A stretch of DNA of 64,000 nt from Gracilimonas mengyeensis (GCF_900182705.1 NZ_FXTP01000007.1:179237-243236); one strand, 5' to 3'; positions 46,084 to 55,176 are shown, counted from the first letter of the stretch. Made by a program: numbers and translations. Notes: generated from the letters alone by a model not told the origin.

Positions 46084-46500
46084 GGTAATAACGCGTTTAC
46101 CGGTTTTTACTCCCTGTCAGAGCGGGAGCCTTGTATAAAGATGGACGGACGGGCAACAAAGCCCGCCTAAGAACACCCCGAAAGGGGTTTCACATGAATA
46201 GCCCCCGGTGAAATCCACTGCGTGGATGCAACCGGGGGATCAGATACCGAACACCGCAGAACCCTGAACAGGGTTCAACTCCAAAGCCACATTGTTTAAC
46301 CCCCATTCGGGGGTTGCTTGTTTGTGTCAATGGCACCCTGAGCGCTGGCTCAGGGCTACCTCATTCTGTTTCCAGAATGGTTAGACACCTGTCGGTGTCT
46401 GCAATTGCCGCCATTTTTGTTTTCTTACCTACGATTTTGCTGAATCTTTGAAACAAAAAATTTAACTGGTAAACGCGTTAGATAATAGTGATTGTATAGT
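46084..46500. repeat. Inverted-repeat-bounded array of nine different hairpins
   Basis: Terminal arms TAACGCGTTTACCGGTT (46089-46105) and AACTGGTAAACGCGTTA (46464-46480) are inverted. Inside, in order: CTCCC/GGGAG, GGGC/GCCC, ACCCCGAAAGGGGT, CCCCCGGT..ATCCA/TGGAT..ACCGGGGG, AACCCTGAACAGGGTT, AACCCCCATTCGGGGGTT, CCCTGAGC/GGCTCAGGG, CATTCTG/CAGAATG, AGACACC/GGTGTCT. No stem is repeated. The right end resembles that of 6926-7045. Confidence 0.82.
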
Positions 46501-46536
46501 TTTCCTTTACAACTCATGAAATTCATTTTTTGAAGA

Positions 46537-46627
46537 AGACCCTGAAAGGGTCAAACCTCAATAGCCCAGGGTAAGACTGTGTAGACTTTCCCGCTTGTGG
46601 GAAGTAAACAGGCGCAACCCGGGGTTG
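46537..46627 (+). repeat. CCCTGAAAGGG/CCCGGG-type REP-like element, copy 1
   Basis: Hairpin GACCCTGAAAGGGTC, the linker AAACCTCAATAGCCC, then a nested cruciform with GGGTAAG ... TTCCCGC/GGGAA ... GCGCAACCCGGGG. An inverted copy lies at 49521-49590. Confidence 0.82.
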
Positions 46628-46642
46628 AAAAAACCAAAAAAG

Positions 46643-46689
46643 AAGCTTCGCCCCATAGTTGGAGAAGTTGATAGTGTTAAACGAAGCTT
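46643..46689. repeat. AAGCTTCG inverted repeat, copy 1
   Basis: AAGCTTCGCCCC ... GTTAAACGAAGCTTTGGC; arms AAGCTTCG/CGAAGCTT. A second copy with similar interior (GAAG-TGATA / GAGATAACTA) is at 49374-49420. Confidence 0.7.
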
Positions 46690-46807
46690 TGGCAAACAAT
46701 CCTCCAAAGCCATTTTTGCTAACCGATTCTATGCATTCATAGCTCAACACTACCTATGACAGATTTAAAGACAAAAGTGGTTTTTTCAAAAATCTTCCCA
46801 GTGCCGG

Positions 46808-47953
46808 TCAATTACTAACTTCCAACAAAGGAAGCCCGACCCTAAACGCTGCATCATCAGTAGTAATCAATATCTTTTTATCACTTAGCTGTTCATACCG
46901 CTTCTCGATATTTGTTAACCCAATGCCCTTGCTTTCCATCTTCGCAACTTTTTTGGGTTGATAAGTATTGGTTACCATCAGGGAGTCATTTTCCCTCCGA
47001 ATAGAAATATGCAGCGGCTTCTCAGCGCTAAACGTATTGTGTTTGATAGCATTTTCGAGCAGCAGCTGAATAGAAAGTGGTGGTAAAAAGCGTTTATGGG
47101 TGTTGTCTACATCAATTTCATACATCAGGCTATCCTCAAAACGAATTTTTTGCAAACTCAGGTAATCACGGGCAAATCCCAGCTCTTTCTCTATTTCTAT
47201 CAGCTCCTCGTACTGTACATCCAACAGGTAGCGGTAGATCTGTGAAAGCTTACGGATGAACAAGGCCGATTTGTCGGCATCTTCATACACCAGGTTTGAT
47301 AAGGCATTGAGAGAGTTAAACAAGAAATGCGGATTCAACTGTTGAACCAGCGCCCGGTACCGGTTCTCAACCAATTCTGTTTTCAGCTGCTCGGATTCAA
47401 CCTCTGACTTCTTCCACTCCACCAACCACGAGCGGGCAATAAAAACAGATATGATCACCAGCGCTATCCCCACACTGTAAAATGTATCCGGGAATATCAT
47501 GGACCATCTGAATTCCTGCACACTGAAATGGGCATTCCCCATAAAGTTGTAGAGGCTCAACAAGAAGGCACTGGTTAGAAAGGCATAGAACAAATACGTA
47601 ACCGTAGTTAACAGCAGACGCCTTGCGGGATGAGTGAGCCAGGAAATCCGTTGCTCAAAATAATGATCCACCCAAAACCCGCCCGCACTCAATGCAGCAC
47701 TCATGGCAAAAGAGAGCAAAAAGTGGCGGACAAATGGTTGTATTCCTTCCATCCCCCAGGGACCATTCAATTGAATAAACACTGAAATCACTAAAGCAAT
47801 GGATGCATTCAGCACAATAAATCGTGGCGCAGATCTAAAGAGCGATATTTGTTGGTCTGATTGTGTTTCCATGCGATGGTCTTCAGTAGTTTTTAGCTCC
47901 CTGCCGGGTATTAAGTTTTTTTTGATGTTCAAAAGGGCTCTGCTCGTATTCAT
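46808..47953 (-). CDS. LytS-type sensor histidine kinase
   Basis: 381 residues. Four hydrophobic membrane segments lie between about 42 and 190. The His_kinase domain follows with the phospho-histidine in LVQQLNPHFLFNSLN and a HATPase-like end with LLLENAIKHN and KGIGLTNIEKRYEQL. The ATG at 47953 is supported by a strong AGGAGG site, 8 bp after the stop of the upstream barrel gene, indicating coupling; a later ATG at 47872 also exists. It pairs with the LytTR regulator at 45204-45968. Confidence 0.94.
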   Translation of the reverse strand: MNTSRALLNIKKNLIPGRELKTTEDHRMETQSDQQISLFRSAPRFIVLNASIALVISVFIQLNGPWGMEGIQPFVRHFLLSFAMSAALSAGGFWVDHYFEQRISWLTHPARRLLLTTVTYLFYAFLTSAFLLSLYNFMGNAHFSVQEFRWSMIFPDTFYSVGIALVIISVFIARSWLVEWKKSEVESEQLKTELVENRYRALVQQLNPHFLFNSLNALSNLVYEDADKSALFIRKLSQIYRYLLDVQYEELIEIEKELGFARDYLSLQKIRFEDSLMYEIDVDNTHKRFLPPLSIQLLLENAIKHNTFSAEKPLHISIRRENDSLMVTNTYQPKKVAKMESKGIGLTNIEKRYEQLSDKKILITTDDAAFRVGLPLLEVSN

Positions 47954-47961
47954 TGGCCCTC

Positions 47962-49247
47962 CTAAAATAAACGATTTGGAAAAATAAGAAGCTGGATAAA
48001 ATTGAATTCGATATTCGAGAATCGTATTCCTGCGTTATCTTGTACATCCAGCTCCAGATTTGGGAAATAGCGCAGGTTGGTGCGCAGTATAAACCATTGC
48101 AGTCGGTTGGGACGTATATCCCACCCAAAAGTAAGTCCGTAACCGAGCCGGGTATCGCTTGTATTAATCCGCCGGCCTTGTCGGTTATTCTCTTCCTTGA
48201 AAGAAAGCTGCTCGAGGGTAATCACCGGCCCTACAAAAGGCACAAAGCCATGATAATCGAACAAACCTTTAGTAAATTCGATACCCGCAGAACGCCTTTG
48301 CAGATTCTGTTGAATACCGTAGGTAAATATTTCCCTGGAATAGCCACGGTATAAAGCACTGATGCTCAGGTCTGGCCGGTGTAAATAATAGCCCAGGACC
48401 ACATCGGGCATCAGCGAAGTTCCATAATTGGGAATAAAGGGGTGATTAGTAGAGTTGTGCGATGACTGACCCAGCCACCACGCAGATGACAAAGCCGCCC
48501 CGGCATAAAAACCGTTTAATGCCCCCCGTTGCCCAATCGTTTCGTCAGGGCTTGGGTTTCGCCCGACTGCCAGTCTTTCTCCGCACTTAAAGTGGTATCA
48601 AAGATATACCGGTAGGAAAAAGAAAAAGAAAGCGGCGGAGTTTCAATCGTGGTTTTCTCTGAGGCACTGATGTGATAGGAGATCTCATTGTTATACTTAT
48701 AAGTGAGTCCCAATTCCAACAGGTGGCTCCCCCTGTTATATGTGAGTCCAGCCAGTACGGGTAATCGGACATAACTTTTATCAGGACCAAAAGTATCTCC
48801 CCGTCTACTGTTATCCTGGGAGTAGAAATATGGAAATAATGAGGTCCCCACATATGGGCGTATTTTTTTCTCTTCAATGCGCCAGGGATATATTTTCATT
48901 CCTGTTTCCACACCCGGACTGTTGGTGATCTCCTGCCCACTCCTCTGCATGGTAGGATTAGATAAAGGGATTGCGATATAAAAATCGGCATGACCCCAGA
49001 AATGCGTCCCGCCAATGATAACACGCGGGGCAAAAGACGGCTCCAGGGAAAGTTGTTCAATATTTCCCGATGCATTGATAAAGGAAGTAGTGCCTCCCCG
49101 GGAACTGTACAAATCCAAACCAACCAGCGTTTGCGCAAAACGGTGACGGCTCTGCTGCTCTACATACACTTGTCCCACAGCTATCCCATTGCAGCATGTC
49201 GCCGTTGTTAGAAATAAAATGGTGGTTTTTAGTTTCATCATAATCAA
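47962..49247 (-). pseudogene. Outer-membrane beta-barrel gene split by a frameshift in a G6 run
   Basis: Two frames make one protein. 48516-49247 encodes a signal peptide and 243 residues ending RLGNGGH-stop; 47962-48518 continues in another frame. At 48522-48527 the coding strand has six G; one more G (or two fewer) reads RLGNGGALNGFYAGAALSSA and continues without break to a normal barrel end (FNFIQLLIFPNRLF), about 428 residues in total. The downstream part alone has only a TTG start and no signal peptide. It is a sequencing error, a real pseudogene or a phase-variable tract. It is upstream of and nearly touching lytS. Confidence 0.8.
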
Positions 49248-49373
49248 TACATGTTAGTCGGCATTTCTGCGTACATCTCCTATCGCAGAAGCCATTTTCA
49301 CAAAGTAGTATGCGAATGAAGTCAACTATCCATAGCCCCCGACTTCAGTCGGGGGTATAAAAAGAATAAGACC

Positions 49374-49590
49374 AAGCTTCGCCCCACCGGTGAAAGAGAT
49401 AACTATGTTTTACGAAGCTTTGGCTACCGGAGTCCCAATAGGACTAATTGCCCAACCCTCGACAAGCTTCCATACTAAAACAACCTTTGAATCTCGGGTT
49501 ACTATCTTTAGGTGGTTGATTACCCAGGGGTTGCACCCGCTTATGCGGCTTTACCCTGGGCTATTCAAATGTGAACCTTTCAGGGTCATT
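49374..49590 (-). repeat. AAGCTTCG inverted repeat plus inverted CCCTGAAAGGG-type element, copy 2
   Basis: 49374-49420 repeats the AAGCTTCG hairpin of 46643-46689 in the same orientation. 49521-49590 (ACCCAGGGGTTGCACCCGC ... CCCTGGGCTATTC ... AACCTTTCAGGGTC) is the reverse orientation of 46537-46627. A CCCCCGAC/GTCGGGGG hairpin lies just before at 49336-49354. Confidence 0.78.
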
Positions 49591-49640
49591 ATTTTACCAT
49601 GGGTTGCATACATTTTATTTAAGATCTCATTAATCAATAC

Positions 49641-50321
49641 TCACATCGCAGCAACTTTCCCGCAGGCCCCTTCCATCTGTTCGGCCATATCATTGCCCCA
49701 GGCCGGCATTAACGCATTGCTGTCGGATCGGCCGGAGGCTTCTTTGGCAAATAGCTGTTGGGCCTGACTTACCATGCCGCAGGCATCAGTCGGTTTCTGT
49801 CCCATAAACTGGGCCATTCCATACTGCATGCGAGCCAGCATAATCAGGGCCCTGGGGTTATCTTCATCCATGTGCAGAGCTTTTTGAAAAGTGCCCATTA
49901 CCCGGGGTGAAAGACTTTGTCCACGTGTAGCCGGTGAGGCATTCAGTTTACCCATCAGGATGTACCCTTTTAGGGCCACCAGCTCGGCATTGTTCTTGGA
50001 AAGCTCCATCGCCTGGTCGGCATATTTCTCCGCTTCATCAAACCAGGCATCAATTTTCGAGACATCCCCCTCACTCCGGTAGCCGATGTTGGCGTAGCTC
50101 AGGGATGCATAATACAGAGGCAGCCATTCCTCCGAATGCATCTTGGATATTCTTAAAAAAGCATTGGCTGAGGCTTGCAAATCCATAATGCTTTCGGCTG
50201 CATGCATGTTGTTGATTTGTTCTGTCATTGCCTCCTTGTAGGTCTCAGGATTATCCAATGCAGCCCAAAAAAGGGTACTTGCTAAAACAAACGAAGTTAA
50301 GAGTATTTTTTTCATGATCAT
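49641..50321 (-). CDS. Exported TPR-like helical protein
   Basis: 226 residues with a signal peptide (MKKILLTSFVLASTLFWAA). The body is helical with TPR-like pairs: EEWLPLYYASLSYANIGYR, AEKYADQAMELSKNNAELV, MGTFQKALHMDEDNPRAL. Two in-frame ATGs (50321, 50315) are possible starts. It is 18 bp after the TonB receptor gene on the same strand, so it probably belongs to the same operon and acts in the periplasm with that receptor. Confidence 0.85.
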   Translation of the reverse strand: MIMKKILLTSFVLASTLFWAALDNPETYKEAMTEQINNMHAAESIMDLQASANAFLRISKMHSEEWLPLYYASLSYANIGYRSEGDVSKIDAWFDEAEKYADQAMELSKNNAELVALKGYILMGKLNASPATRGQSLSPRVMGTFQKALHMDEDNPRALIMLARMQYGMAQFMGQKPTDACGMVSQAQQLFAKEASGRSDSNALMPAWGNDMAEQMEGACGKVAAM

Positions 50322-50339
50322 GATGTTGTGAATGCGTGA

Positions 50340-52484
50340 TTAAAGGTTGTTTAACTGGTTGGCGTTCTTGTCGCCGGAAAAGGTGATGAAGACCCCGAGC
50401 ATAATAAACCGGGGAGCCGTCTGACGAATAGGGATGGCATCAAAGCCACCACCGGGTTCCTGAGACGGGCTGAAATCATAGCCAAAAATGTTATCCCGGC
50501 CCGGAATGTTAGAGCTTGCCACATGAATGATAATGTTCGGTCTGGGCAGATAGCTCCAGCTCAGACTCAGGTTGGCAAAAGGCTTGGTCCGGGCATTCAT
50601 CTCACCCGGCTGGTTAGGGTTGGTGTAGGTATAGCCATCATTGACATTCAGCGATATCCCCAATTGCGATTTCAACGGACTGATAAATTTCTTAACCACT
50701 GCCGAGCCATTGTGCCGGGGCGCAAAGGACGGCTGCACCCTTTCTGAAAAACCGGCGTACTTGCGCTGGCTGTCAATGAAACTGTAACTCACCCAGTATT
50801 CCATCCCGGAAAAGGTAGTCTGATCCCTGAACAACATATCTAATCCTCTGGCAAAACCGTCGCCATCCTGACGGATATTTTCATACCGGAATCGCTGCCC
50901 TTCGTACTGCAACAGGTTCTCATAGTTTTTATGAAACAGTTCCACCCGGAAGGTTCGGTTACTTTTGCTCAGCAGATAATTCACAATCACGTGCTGCGAC
51001 TTCTGCTGTTTGAGGTTCGGCTGAAGTGCCCTGAAAACCGGCTGCGGTGACTGGCTAAACCACCCTCCGGCCATAGAAATCTGTCCGTTATTTCCGGGCA
51101 AATTAAAGGCAAAAGAGCCCCTGGGCTGCAACCAGCTTTGGTTGGCCCGGGAGCTATGCCCTGCTCTTAACCCGCCCCGTACCACCAGCGAATTGGAGAT
51201 GGTGAAATCGGCTTCGGCAAAGGCGTGATATTGGTAATCCGTATAGTGCCTGCGCACATCCTCCGTTCGGTAATCCTCCTCGTAATCCGTGATGGTAGAT
51301 TCTAACCCGGTTTTAATAGAGAACCGGTCAGTAAAAATCTTGTCGGCCACCAGCTTGCCATGATAGAGCTGATGACGAGTATCAAAATTAAAGTCTTCAA
51401 TCAGGTAATCGTCCCGGTTATCAGAAAAAGACAAACCGCCCCGCAGGATCACATCCGAAAGCAAAAAGCGTCCCGAGGTCTGGGCGTAGGTGTAGGTATT
51501 ATCGAGTTCAATTAATTCGGTTTGCGTGCCCAACCCCTCATCACTCCAAAGCGACATCCCTCCACGTTCCGTGTACACATAGCCTTTCACCATGTGATTG
51601 CTGCCCAGTTTATGACGTAGTGAGAGTTCACCATCCAGTCCGTAGGGACTTCGTTCCCAGTCAAAATTTTGGGGAATGATGAGGTGATAGGGCTTCAGGT
51701 CCAGAATGTTTGCAGAGGCGATGAGACTGGTGTTTTCCCACACCTGGGTATGATCGATGCCCCCTCCTACGGTCATCAGGCTGATATCGGTTTGGGTGCG
51801 CAGCGGGATATCCACTGTTTTCAGGGCGAGGATGGATGAAAGAGCCTGCCCGTATTCGGCCGAGTAGCCACCGGTGCTAAAAAAGGATCCCTTGAATAAA
51901 TTGGGATTGAAACGCGTACGGGCGGGTACATTGGGAGCTGTGCTTCCGAAGGCATTGCCGACTTTTAGTCCATCGATGAAAATAGCTGTTTCGGAGGCAT
52001 CGCCGCCGCGGACAAACAGGCGTCCATCGTTGCCCACCGTGCTGGTGCCCGGCAAGGTTTGGAAAGCGCCCACGATATCGCCCATGGCCGCCGGCGTAGT
52101 CACCACATCGATGGGCTTAAGGACCACGGCGCGGCTTTCGTCGGAGGCTTCCATCACCCCGGCCGTGATGGATATGGCCTGCAGGGAAGACACCTTCTCC
52201 TCCACCACGATGTCGTAGTGTGGGGCCGGGTTGTCGAGATCAATTTCGGTTTTGAAAAGCTTGAAACCCAGGGCCTGTACCACCAAGATGTACGTGCCGG
52301 ATCGGCGGGTTTTAAAACGGAAGGTGCCATCCGCATCCGAGGATGTGCCCTCATAGGTGGATTCCAGGTAGATATTGGCGGCGGCCACCGGCTCGCCTTT
52401 GGTGTCTGTTACCGATCCGCTAATTTGCTTCGGGGAGAGTGAAGCAACCTGCAACAACAAAAAAATGGAAAAGACGATAGCCAC
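50340..52484 (-). CDS. TonB-dependent receptor with carboxypeptidase-regulatory-like domain
   Basis: 714 residues. The start is GTG 52484; an in-frame stop lies four codons upstream and no ATG is available. Signal peptide (about 1-18), carboxypeptidase-regulatory-like beta domain (about 19-105, SGSVTDTKGEPVAAANIYLE), plug domain (PAAMGDIVGAFQTLPGTS, FVRGGDASETAIFIDG), then a 22-strand-type barrel with a C-terminal ...PRFIMLGVFITFSG. It imports an unidentified substrate. It is followed closely by the TPR protein gene, then the barrel/LytS/LytTR genes on the same strand. Confidence 0.94.
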   Translation of the reverse strand: MAIVFSIFLLLQVASLSPKQISGSVTDTKGEPVAAANIYLESTYEGTSSDADGTFRFKTRRSGTYILVVQALGFKLFKTEIDLDNPAPHYDIVVEEKVSSLQAISITAGVMEASDESRAVVLKPIDVVTTPAAMGDIVGAFQTLPGTSTVGNDGRLFVRGGDASETAIFIDGLKVGNAFGSTAPNVPARTRFNPNLFKGSFFSTGGYSAEYGQALSSILALKTVDIPLRTQTDISLMTVGGGIDHTQVWENTSLIASANILDLKPYHLIIPQNFDWERSPYGLDGELSLRHKLGSNHMVKGYVYTERGGMSLWSDEGLGTQTELIELDNTYTYAQTSGRFLLSDVILRGGLSFSDNRDDYLIEDFNFDTRHQLYHGKLVADKIFTDRFSIKTGLESTITDYEEDYRTEDVRRHYTDYQYHAFAEADFTISNSLVVRGGLRAGHSSRANQSWLQPRGSFAFNLPGNNGQISMAGGWFSQSPQPVFRALQPNLKQQKSQHVIVNYLLSKSNRTFRVELFHKNYENLLQYEGQRFRYENIRQDGDGFARGLDMLFRDQTTFSGMEYWVSYSFIDSQRKYAGFSERVQPSFAPRHNGSAVVKKFISPLKSQLGISLNVNDGYTYTNPNQPGEMNARTKPFANLSLSWSYLPRPNIIIHVASSNIPGRDNIFGYDFSPSQEPGGGFDAIPIRQTAPRFIMLGVFITFSGDKNANQLNNL

Positions 52485-52927
52485 GGTGCCGGTGTTTTAG
52501 GGTTAATCATTTCACGGGAAATAATAACCGTTATAACCTACTGTGAAAACTTTTAGCTACTGAAGTCTCTTATGGAAGTGATGAAGTGTGGTATGTGGGG
52601 ATGGGGTGTTTTTTGGGGTTTATATTTACCCTAGTTATCCGGATTCGAGTTTTTAGTATAAGTCCATGCATTATCCCACAAATCCTACCATGAAGCTGGA
52701 GCTTCACACTGAGGTTCCCAAGCAGGAGCTTGGGAACCAGTCCAAATATTCAATAAACTTTTTTTCTACCTATTTATATGAACGTTTTTATTGAACTTTT
52801 TGACTATTAAATACCCCTAACCAATAAATATTAATGAAATTGAGGAATCTTTGATATACATTTGCGGGAGATGAAATGTTCATCAATAATATGTTAGCTT
52901 CCTTAAATGACTTAACCAATTACATTC
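52485..52927. other. Divergent intergenic region with two small hairpins
   Basis: About 440 bp between the TonB receptor and the first cassette-like gene. It holds TGAAGCTGGAGCTTCA (52691-52706) and GGTTCCCAAGC/GCTTGGGAACC (52713-52738). GTTAGCTT at 52898 could be the right end of a preceding attC or attI site, but no partner arm is clear. Confidence 0.5.
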
Positions 52928-53308
52928 ATGAAATTAAAAAGAGACATGGAGTTAGTCTTCGAAATTTTAAAGAAGATTGTTGATTCAGATCATGAAGACA
53001 TCTATTGCAGACCTATAAGATTGGATGGTTATCAACCTGAAGAAATTGGATATCATTTATATCTAATGGATCAAGCTGGCCTGTTAGAAGCAAATGTGCA
53101 GGAAACGACAGTGGGACCATTGTATGAAGCCACCTTCTTTGTTGAAATGAAATGGGATGGTTATGAATTTTTAGAGGCACTCCAAAATGATTCTGTTTTC
53201 GAAAAATTCAAAGCTGTTTTAAAAGAAAAAGGGGGAAATATACCCTTTAAGATTGCAGAAGAACTATTGTTAAAACTTTCTTCAACCTATTTTCTCAATG
53301 GGGTATAA
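52928..53308 (+). CDS. DUF2513-like protein (cassette 1)
   Basis: 126 residues, soluble. The opening MKLKRDMELVFEILKKI, the YHLYLMDQAGLLEA segment and the later WDGYEFLEAL match DUF2513, small winged-helix-like proteins found on phages and mobile elements; function unknown. AT-rich relative to the core genes. The stop is followed at once by an attC-like inverted repeat (53312-53401), so it reads as the first visible cassette of the array. Confidence 0.75.
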   Translation: MKLKRDMELVFEILKKIVDSDHEDIYCRPIRLDGYQPEEIGYHLYLMDQAGLLEANVQETTVGPLYEATFFVEMKWDGYEFLEALQNDSVFEKFKAVLKEKGGNIPFKIAEELLLKLSSTYFLNGV

Positions 53309-53311
53309 GTA

Positions 53312-53401
53312 AGCTAATAAGCTTTTCAAGCCGACTCGGACGCGGTTCGGGGCTTCAATCTTAAATCCCAAACTCGTCGCTTAAACGCCGGGTCGTTAGC
53401 C
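53312..53401 (+). repeat. attC-like site 1
   Basis: Outer arms AGCTAAT (53312-53318) and GTTAGCC (53395-53401) pair; inner TTCAAGCCGACTCGG pairs imperfectly with CGTCGCTTAAACGCC. The TTCAAGCCGAC stretch and CGTTAG end resemble characterised integron attC sites. 90 nt. Confidence 0.72.
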
Positions 53402-53537
53402 TTTTTCTCCTATGTAGCTATTTTAAAAAACTAAATCGTCTGATGTACACACTTAGATTTACAAGCTGATTAAGTTGATTTACATCTACTTAAAGAGTTT
53501 GCGGAAGTAATTAATTTCAATACTAACAATTACCACT

Positions 53538-53822
53538 ATGGGAATGAGTCATTGTATAGTCAGTATTTTTCCTACCTCAAAAGAGTTGAATGAATTCGGT
53601 TCAATCTCATTCGCCATTTTTAAGGATTCAGATTCCTTTGTTAGGGAATATGGTTTAGTGGATTCTAGTTCAGAAAGAGCATTGAAAGTCGGTCATGTCT
53701 TGCCTTTACGTGTTACTTTAAAAGGAGATCATAAATTTCAAAAAGAATATTACCTATCAAACAACCCTGATTTAATCAAGGCTATTAAATCCCAAGATCA
53801 CTCTCATATAATAAAAATTTAA
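53538..53822 (+). CDS. Small hypothetical protein (cassette 2)
   Basis: 94 residues, soluble, no signal peptide. N-terminus MGMSHCIVSIFPTSKELNEF; C-terminal half has a beta-rich region (VLPLRVTLKGDHKFQKEYYL). No family recognised. The frame is supported mainly by context: it lies between attC-like sites 1 and 2 in cassette orientation, with its stop 3 bp before site 2. Confidence 0.55.
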   Translation: MGMSHCIVSIFPTSKELNEFGSISFAIFKDSDSFVREYGLVDSSSERALKVGHVLPLRVTLKGDHKFQKEYYLSNNPDLIKAIKSQDHSHIIKI

Positions 53823-53825
53823 GGA

Positions 53826-53943
53826 TGCCAACAAGGTATTTTAAAGCGGAGGGCGTGCAGTGGAAACTTGTTTGTAAGGAATTAATTTTACTGCTTCAAA
53901 GAAATCATAATCCTCGTACCATTTAAATGCAGGACCGTTAGGG
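53826..53943 (+). repeat. attC-like site 2
   Basis: 118 nt bounded by TGCCAAC and GTTAGGG; inner AGGTATTTTAAAGCGG pairs with CCATTTAAATGCAGGACC. Its middle (GTGGAAACTTG, AGGAATTAATTT, CTTCAAA.GAAA) is closely shared with site 4, so sites 2 and 4 are homologous. Confidence 0.75.
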
Positions 53944-53963
53944 TTACCTCTACAACAAATTAT

Positions 53964-54659
53964 ATGAATAAAAAAAATCAAAAAGTAGAGCTTGAGAGCC
54001 TAAAGACAATAATTTGGCTTTTTGTAGCTGTAGTCTTAATTCAGTTGATCTTTGGATCTATTATTTTTTTAAGTTTTGACAGTTGGAGAATTAGGGGCGT
54101 TTTTGGCGAAATGTTTGGCGCTGTAAATACCTTATTTGCTGGTTTAGCTTTTGCGGGCGTTATTTATGCAATCCTACTACAAAGAAAAGAGTTAGCTTTG
54201 CAAAGAGCAGAATTACAATTGACGAGAGAGGAACTAAGAAAGTCAGCGGAGGCTCAACAAAAATCCAGTGAACTACTCGAACATCAAGTAGAGCTAATGG
54301 AACAGGCACAAACGAATGAATTTGAAGTAAGATCTAAGCAAGCAGAACCTATTTTAAGTTATAATGGTGGTTCTCGTTCAGGAAAAGAAATTGAAGCAAA
54401 AGTCATCAATAAAGGTGAGAATATAAAGTTCCCAAAGATTAAACCTTCACTTGGTGGTTATAACATTGATCTGAATAGATCGGATGTTTTCTTAAGCAAT
54501 CAAACGGCTAAAATTACGATTAAGAGTAGCAGTGATAACGTTGATATTTTTCCATTTGAACTTCACTATGAAGATAAATATGGAAGTAAGCGGATAAAAA
54601 AATATGAATTCAGATTTAAGGAAGGATTATTTGAAATAAATGAATCTAATGAATTCTAA
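53964..54659 (+). CDS. Two-TM membrane protein with coiled coil (cassette 3)
   Basis: 231 residues. TM1 at about 14-36 (IIWLFVAVVLIQLIFGSIIF), TM2 at about 47-68 (MFGAVNTLFAGLAFAGVIYA), a long cytoplasmic coiled coil (about 69-125, RKELALQRAELQLTREELR), then a C-terminal beta domain (about 130-231). This architecture is common among uncharacterised accessory-genome proteins. Low GC. It occupies its own cassette between attC-like sites 2 and 3. Function unknown; a defence or stress role is speculation. Confidence 0.75.
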   Translation: MNKKNQKVELESLKTIIWLFVAVVLIQLIFGSIIFLSFDSWRIRGVFGEMFGAVNTLFAGLAFAGVIYAILLQRKELALQRAELQLTREELRKSAEAQQKSSELLEHQVELMEQAQTNEFEVRSKQAEPILSYNGGSRSGKEIEAKVINKGENIKFPKIKPSLGGYNIDLNRSDVFLSNQTAKITIKSSSDNVDIFPFELHYEDKYGSKRIKKYEFRFKEGLFEINESNEF

Positions 54660-55053
54660 TTGATCTTAACTTGGAGTCACTTTGCCCCTCGTTCCCAACG
54701 CCCCGTTGTGCTCGTTAAAAAGGTCTACCTTTGTACTCGTTCCGCCGCTCTGCTGCGGAATGCCAGCGTGAGGCTCCGCCTCAAAAATGACCAATTAACA
54801 AATCTCTTAGATCTTGCTAACTGACGAGCATTACCCTCTAATACCACCATCTTCTTTGAGTCCCTATTTGTGCTCGTTACGAAGGCCCACCTTCGTAATG
54901 CATTCCGAGAAGCTCCGGCTTCCCATGGTTGAATACCACCGAAATGTAGTACTGATGTACAGGTATTAAATAACGTGACCTACAGGGCCGAGGGGTAGAA
55001 TTCATCAGATTTGCGATAGATCGATTTGCGGTATGCGAGTTGCGAATGTCAGT
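54660..55053. repeat. Non-coding part of cassette 3 with GTTCC/CGTAATGC-type repeats
   Basis: REP-like hairpins CTCGTTCC..GCGG/CCGC..GGAATGC (54739-54764), GAGGC/GCCTC (54769-54781) and CGTTACGAAGG/CCTTCGTAATG (54875-54900), with CTCCGG next to them. No ORF. These resemble other GTTCC-type repeats in the window and probably inserted into the cassette. Confidence 0.6.
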
Positions 55054-55176
55054 GGCTAACAGTTACCCTCCTTCCCAACCTCCCAATTGAAAGCCGGAGA
55101 CTTCCTGGGCTTACTTTATAGACAAAATCATCCCTCGGGACAGTCCCCGCGTCACTTAAACGCTGGGTCGTTATGC
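55054..55176 (+). repeat. attC-like site 3
   Basis: Bounded by GGCTAAC and GTTATGC. The right arm CACTTAAACGCTGGGTCGTT is nearly identical to that of site 1 (CGCTTAAACGCCGGGTCGTT); the left arm is less well paired. It is followed by TATGCCAATTTTAAAGCGG, which resembles the left end of site 2 and may be a truncated site. Confidence 0.6.

Larger units (their letters stand above)
45969..46807. other. Palindrome-packed region between LytS and LytTR genes
   Basis: About 840 bp without a credible ORF, containing an inverted-repeat-bounded array of nine hairpins (46084-46500), then a CCCTGAAAGGG/CCCGGG-type repeat (46537-46627) and an AAGCTTCG hairpin (46643-46689). It interrupts what is usually a continuous kinase-regulator operon. 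Confidence 0.7.

Noticed and set aside
46084..46500. CRISPR array
   Set aside because: The hairpins differ from one another and there is no constant repeat with regular spacers.
46084..46500. Definite integron attC site
   Set aside because: The right end fits GTTRRRY but the element is about 400 nt, far longer than usual, and no cassette gene is attached; kept only as an alternative.
47962..48492. Separate 176-residue outer-membrane protein gene
   Set aside because: It has only a TTG start, no signal peptide, and joins the preceding frame perfectly if one G is added at 48522-48527.
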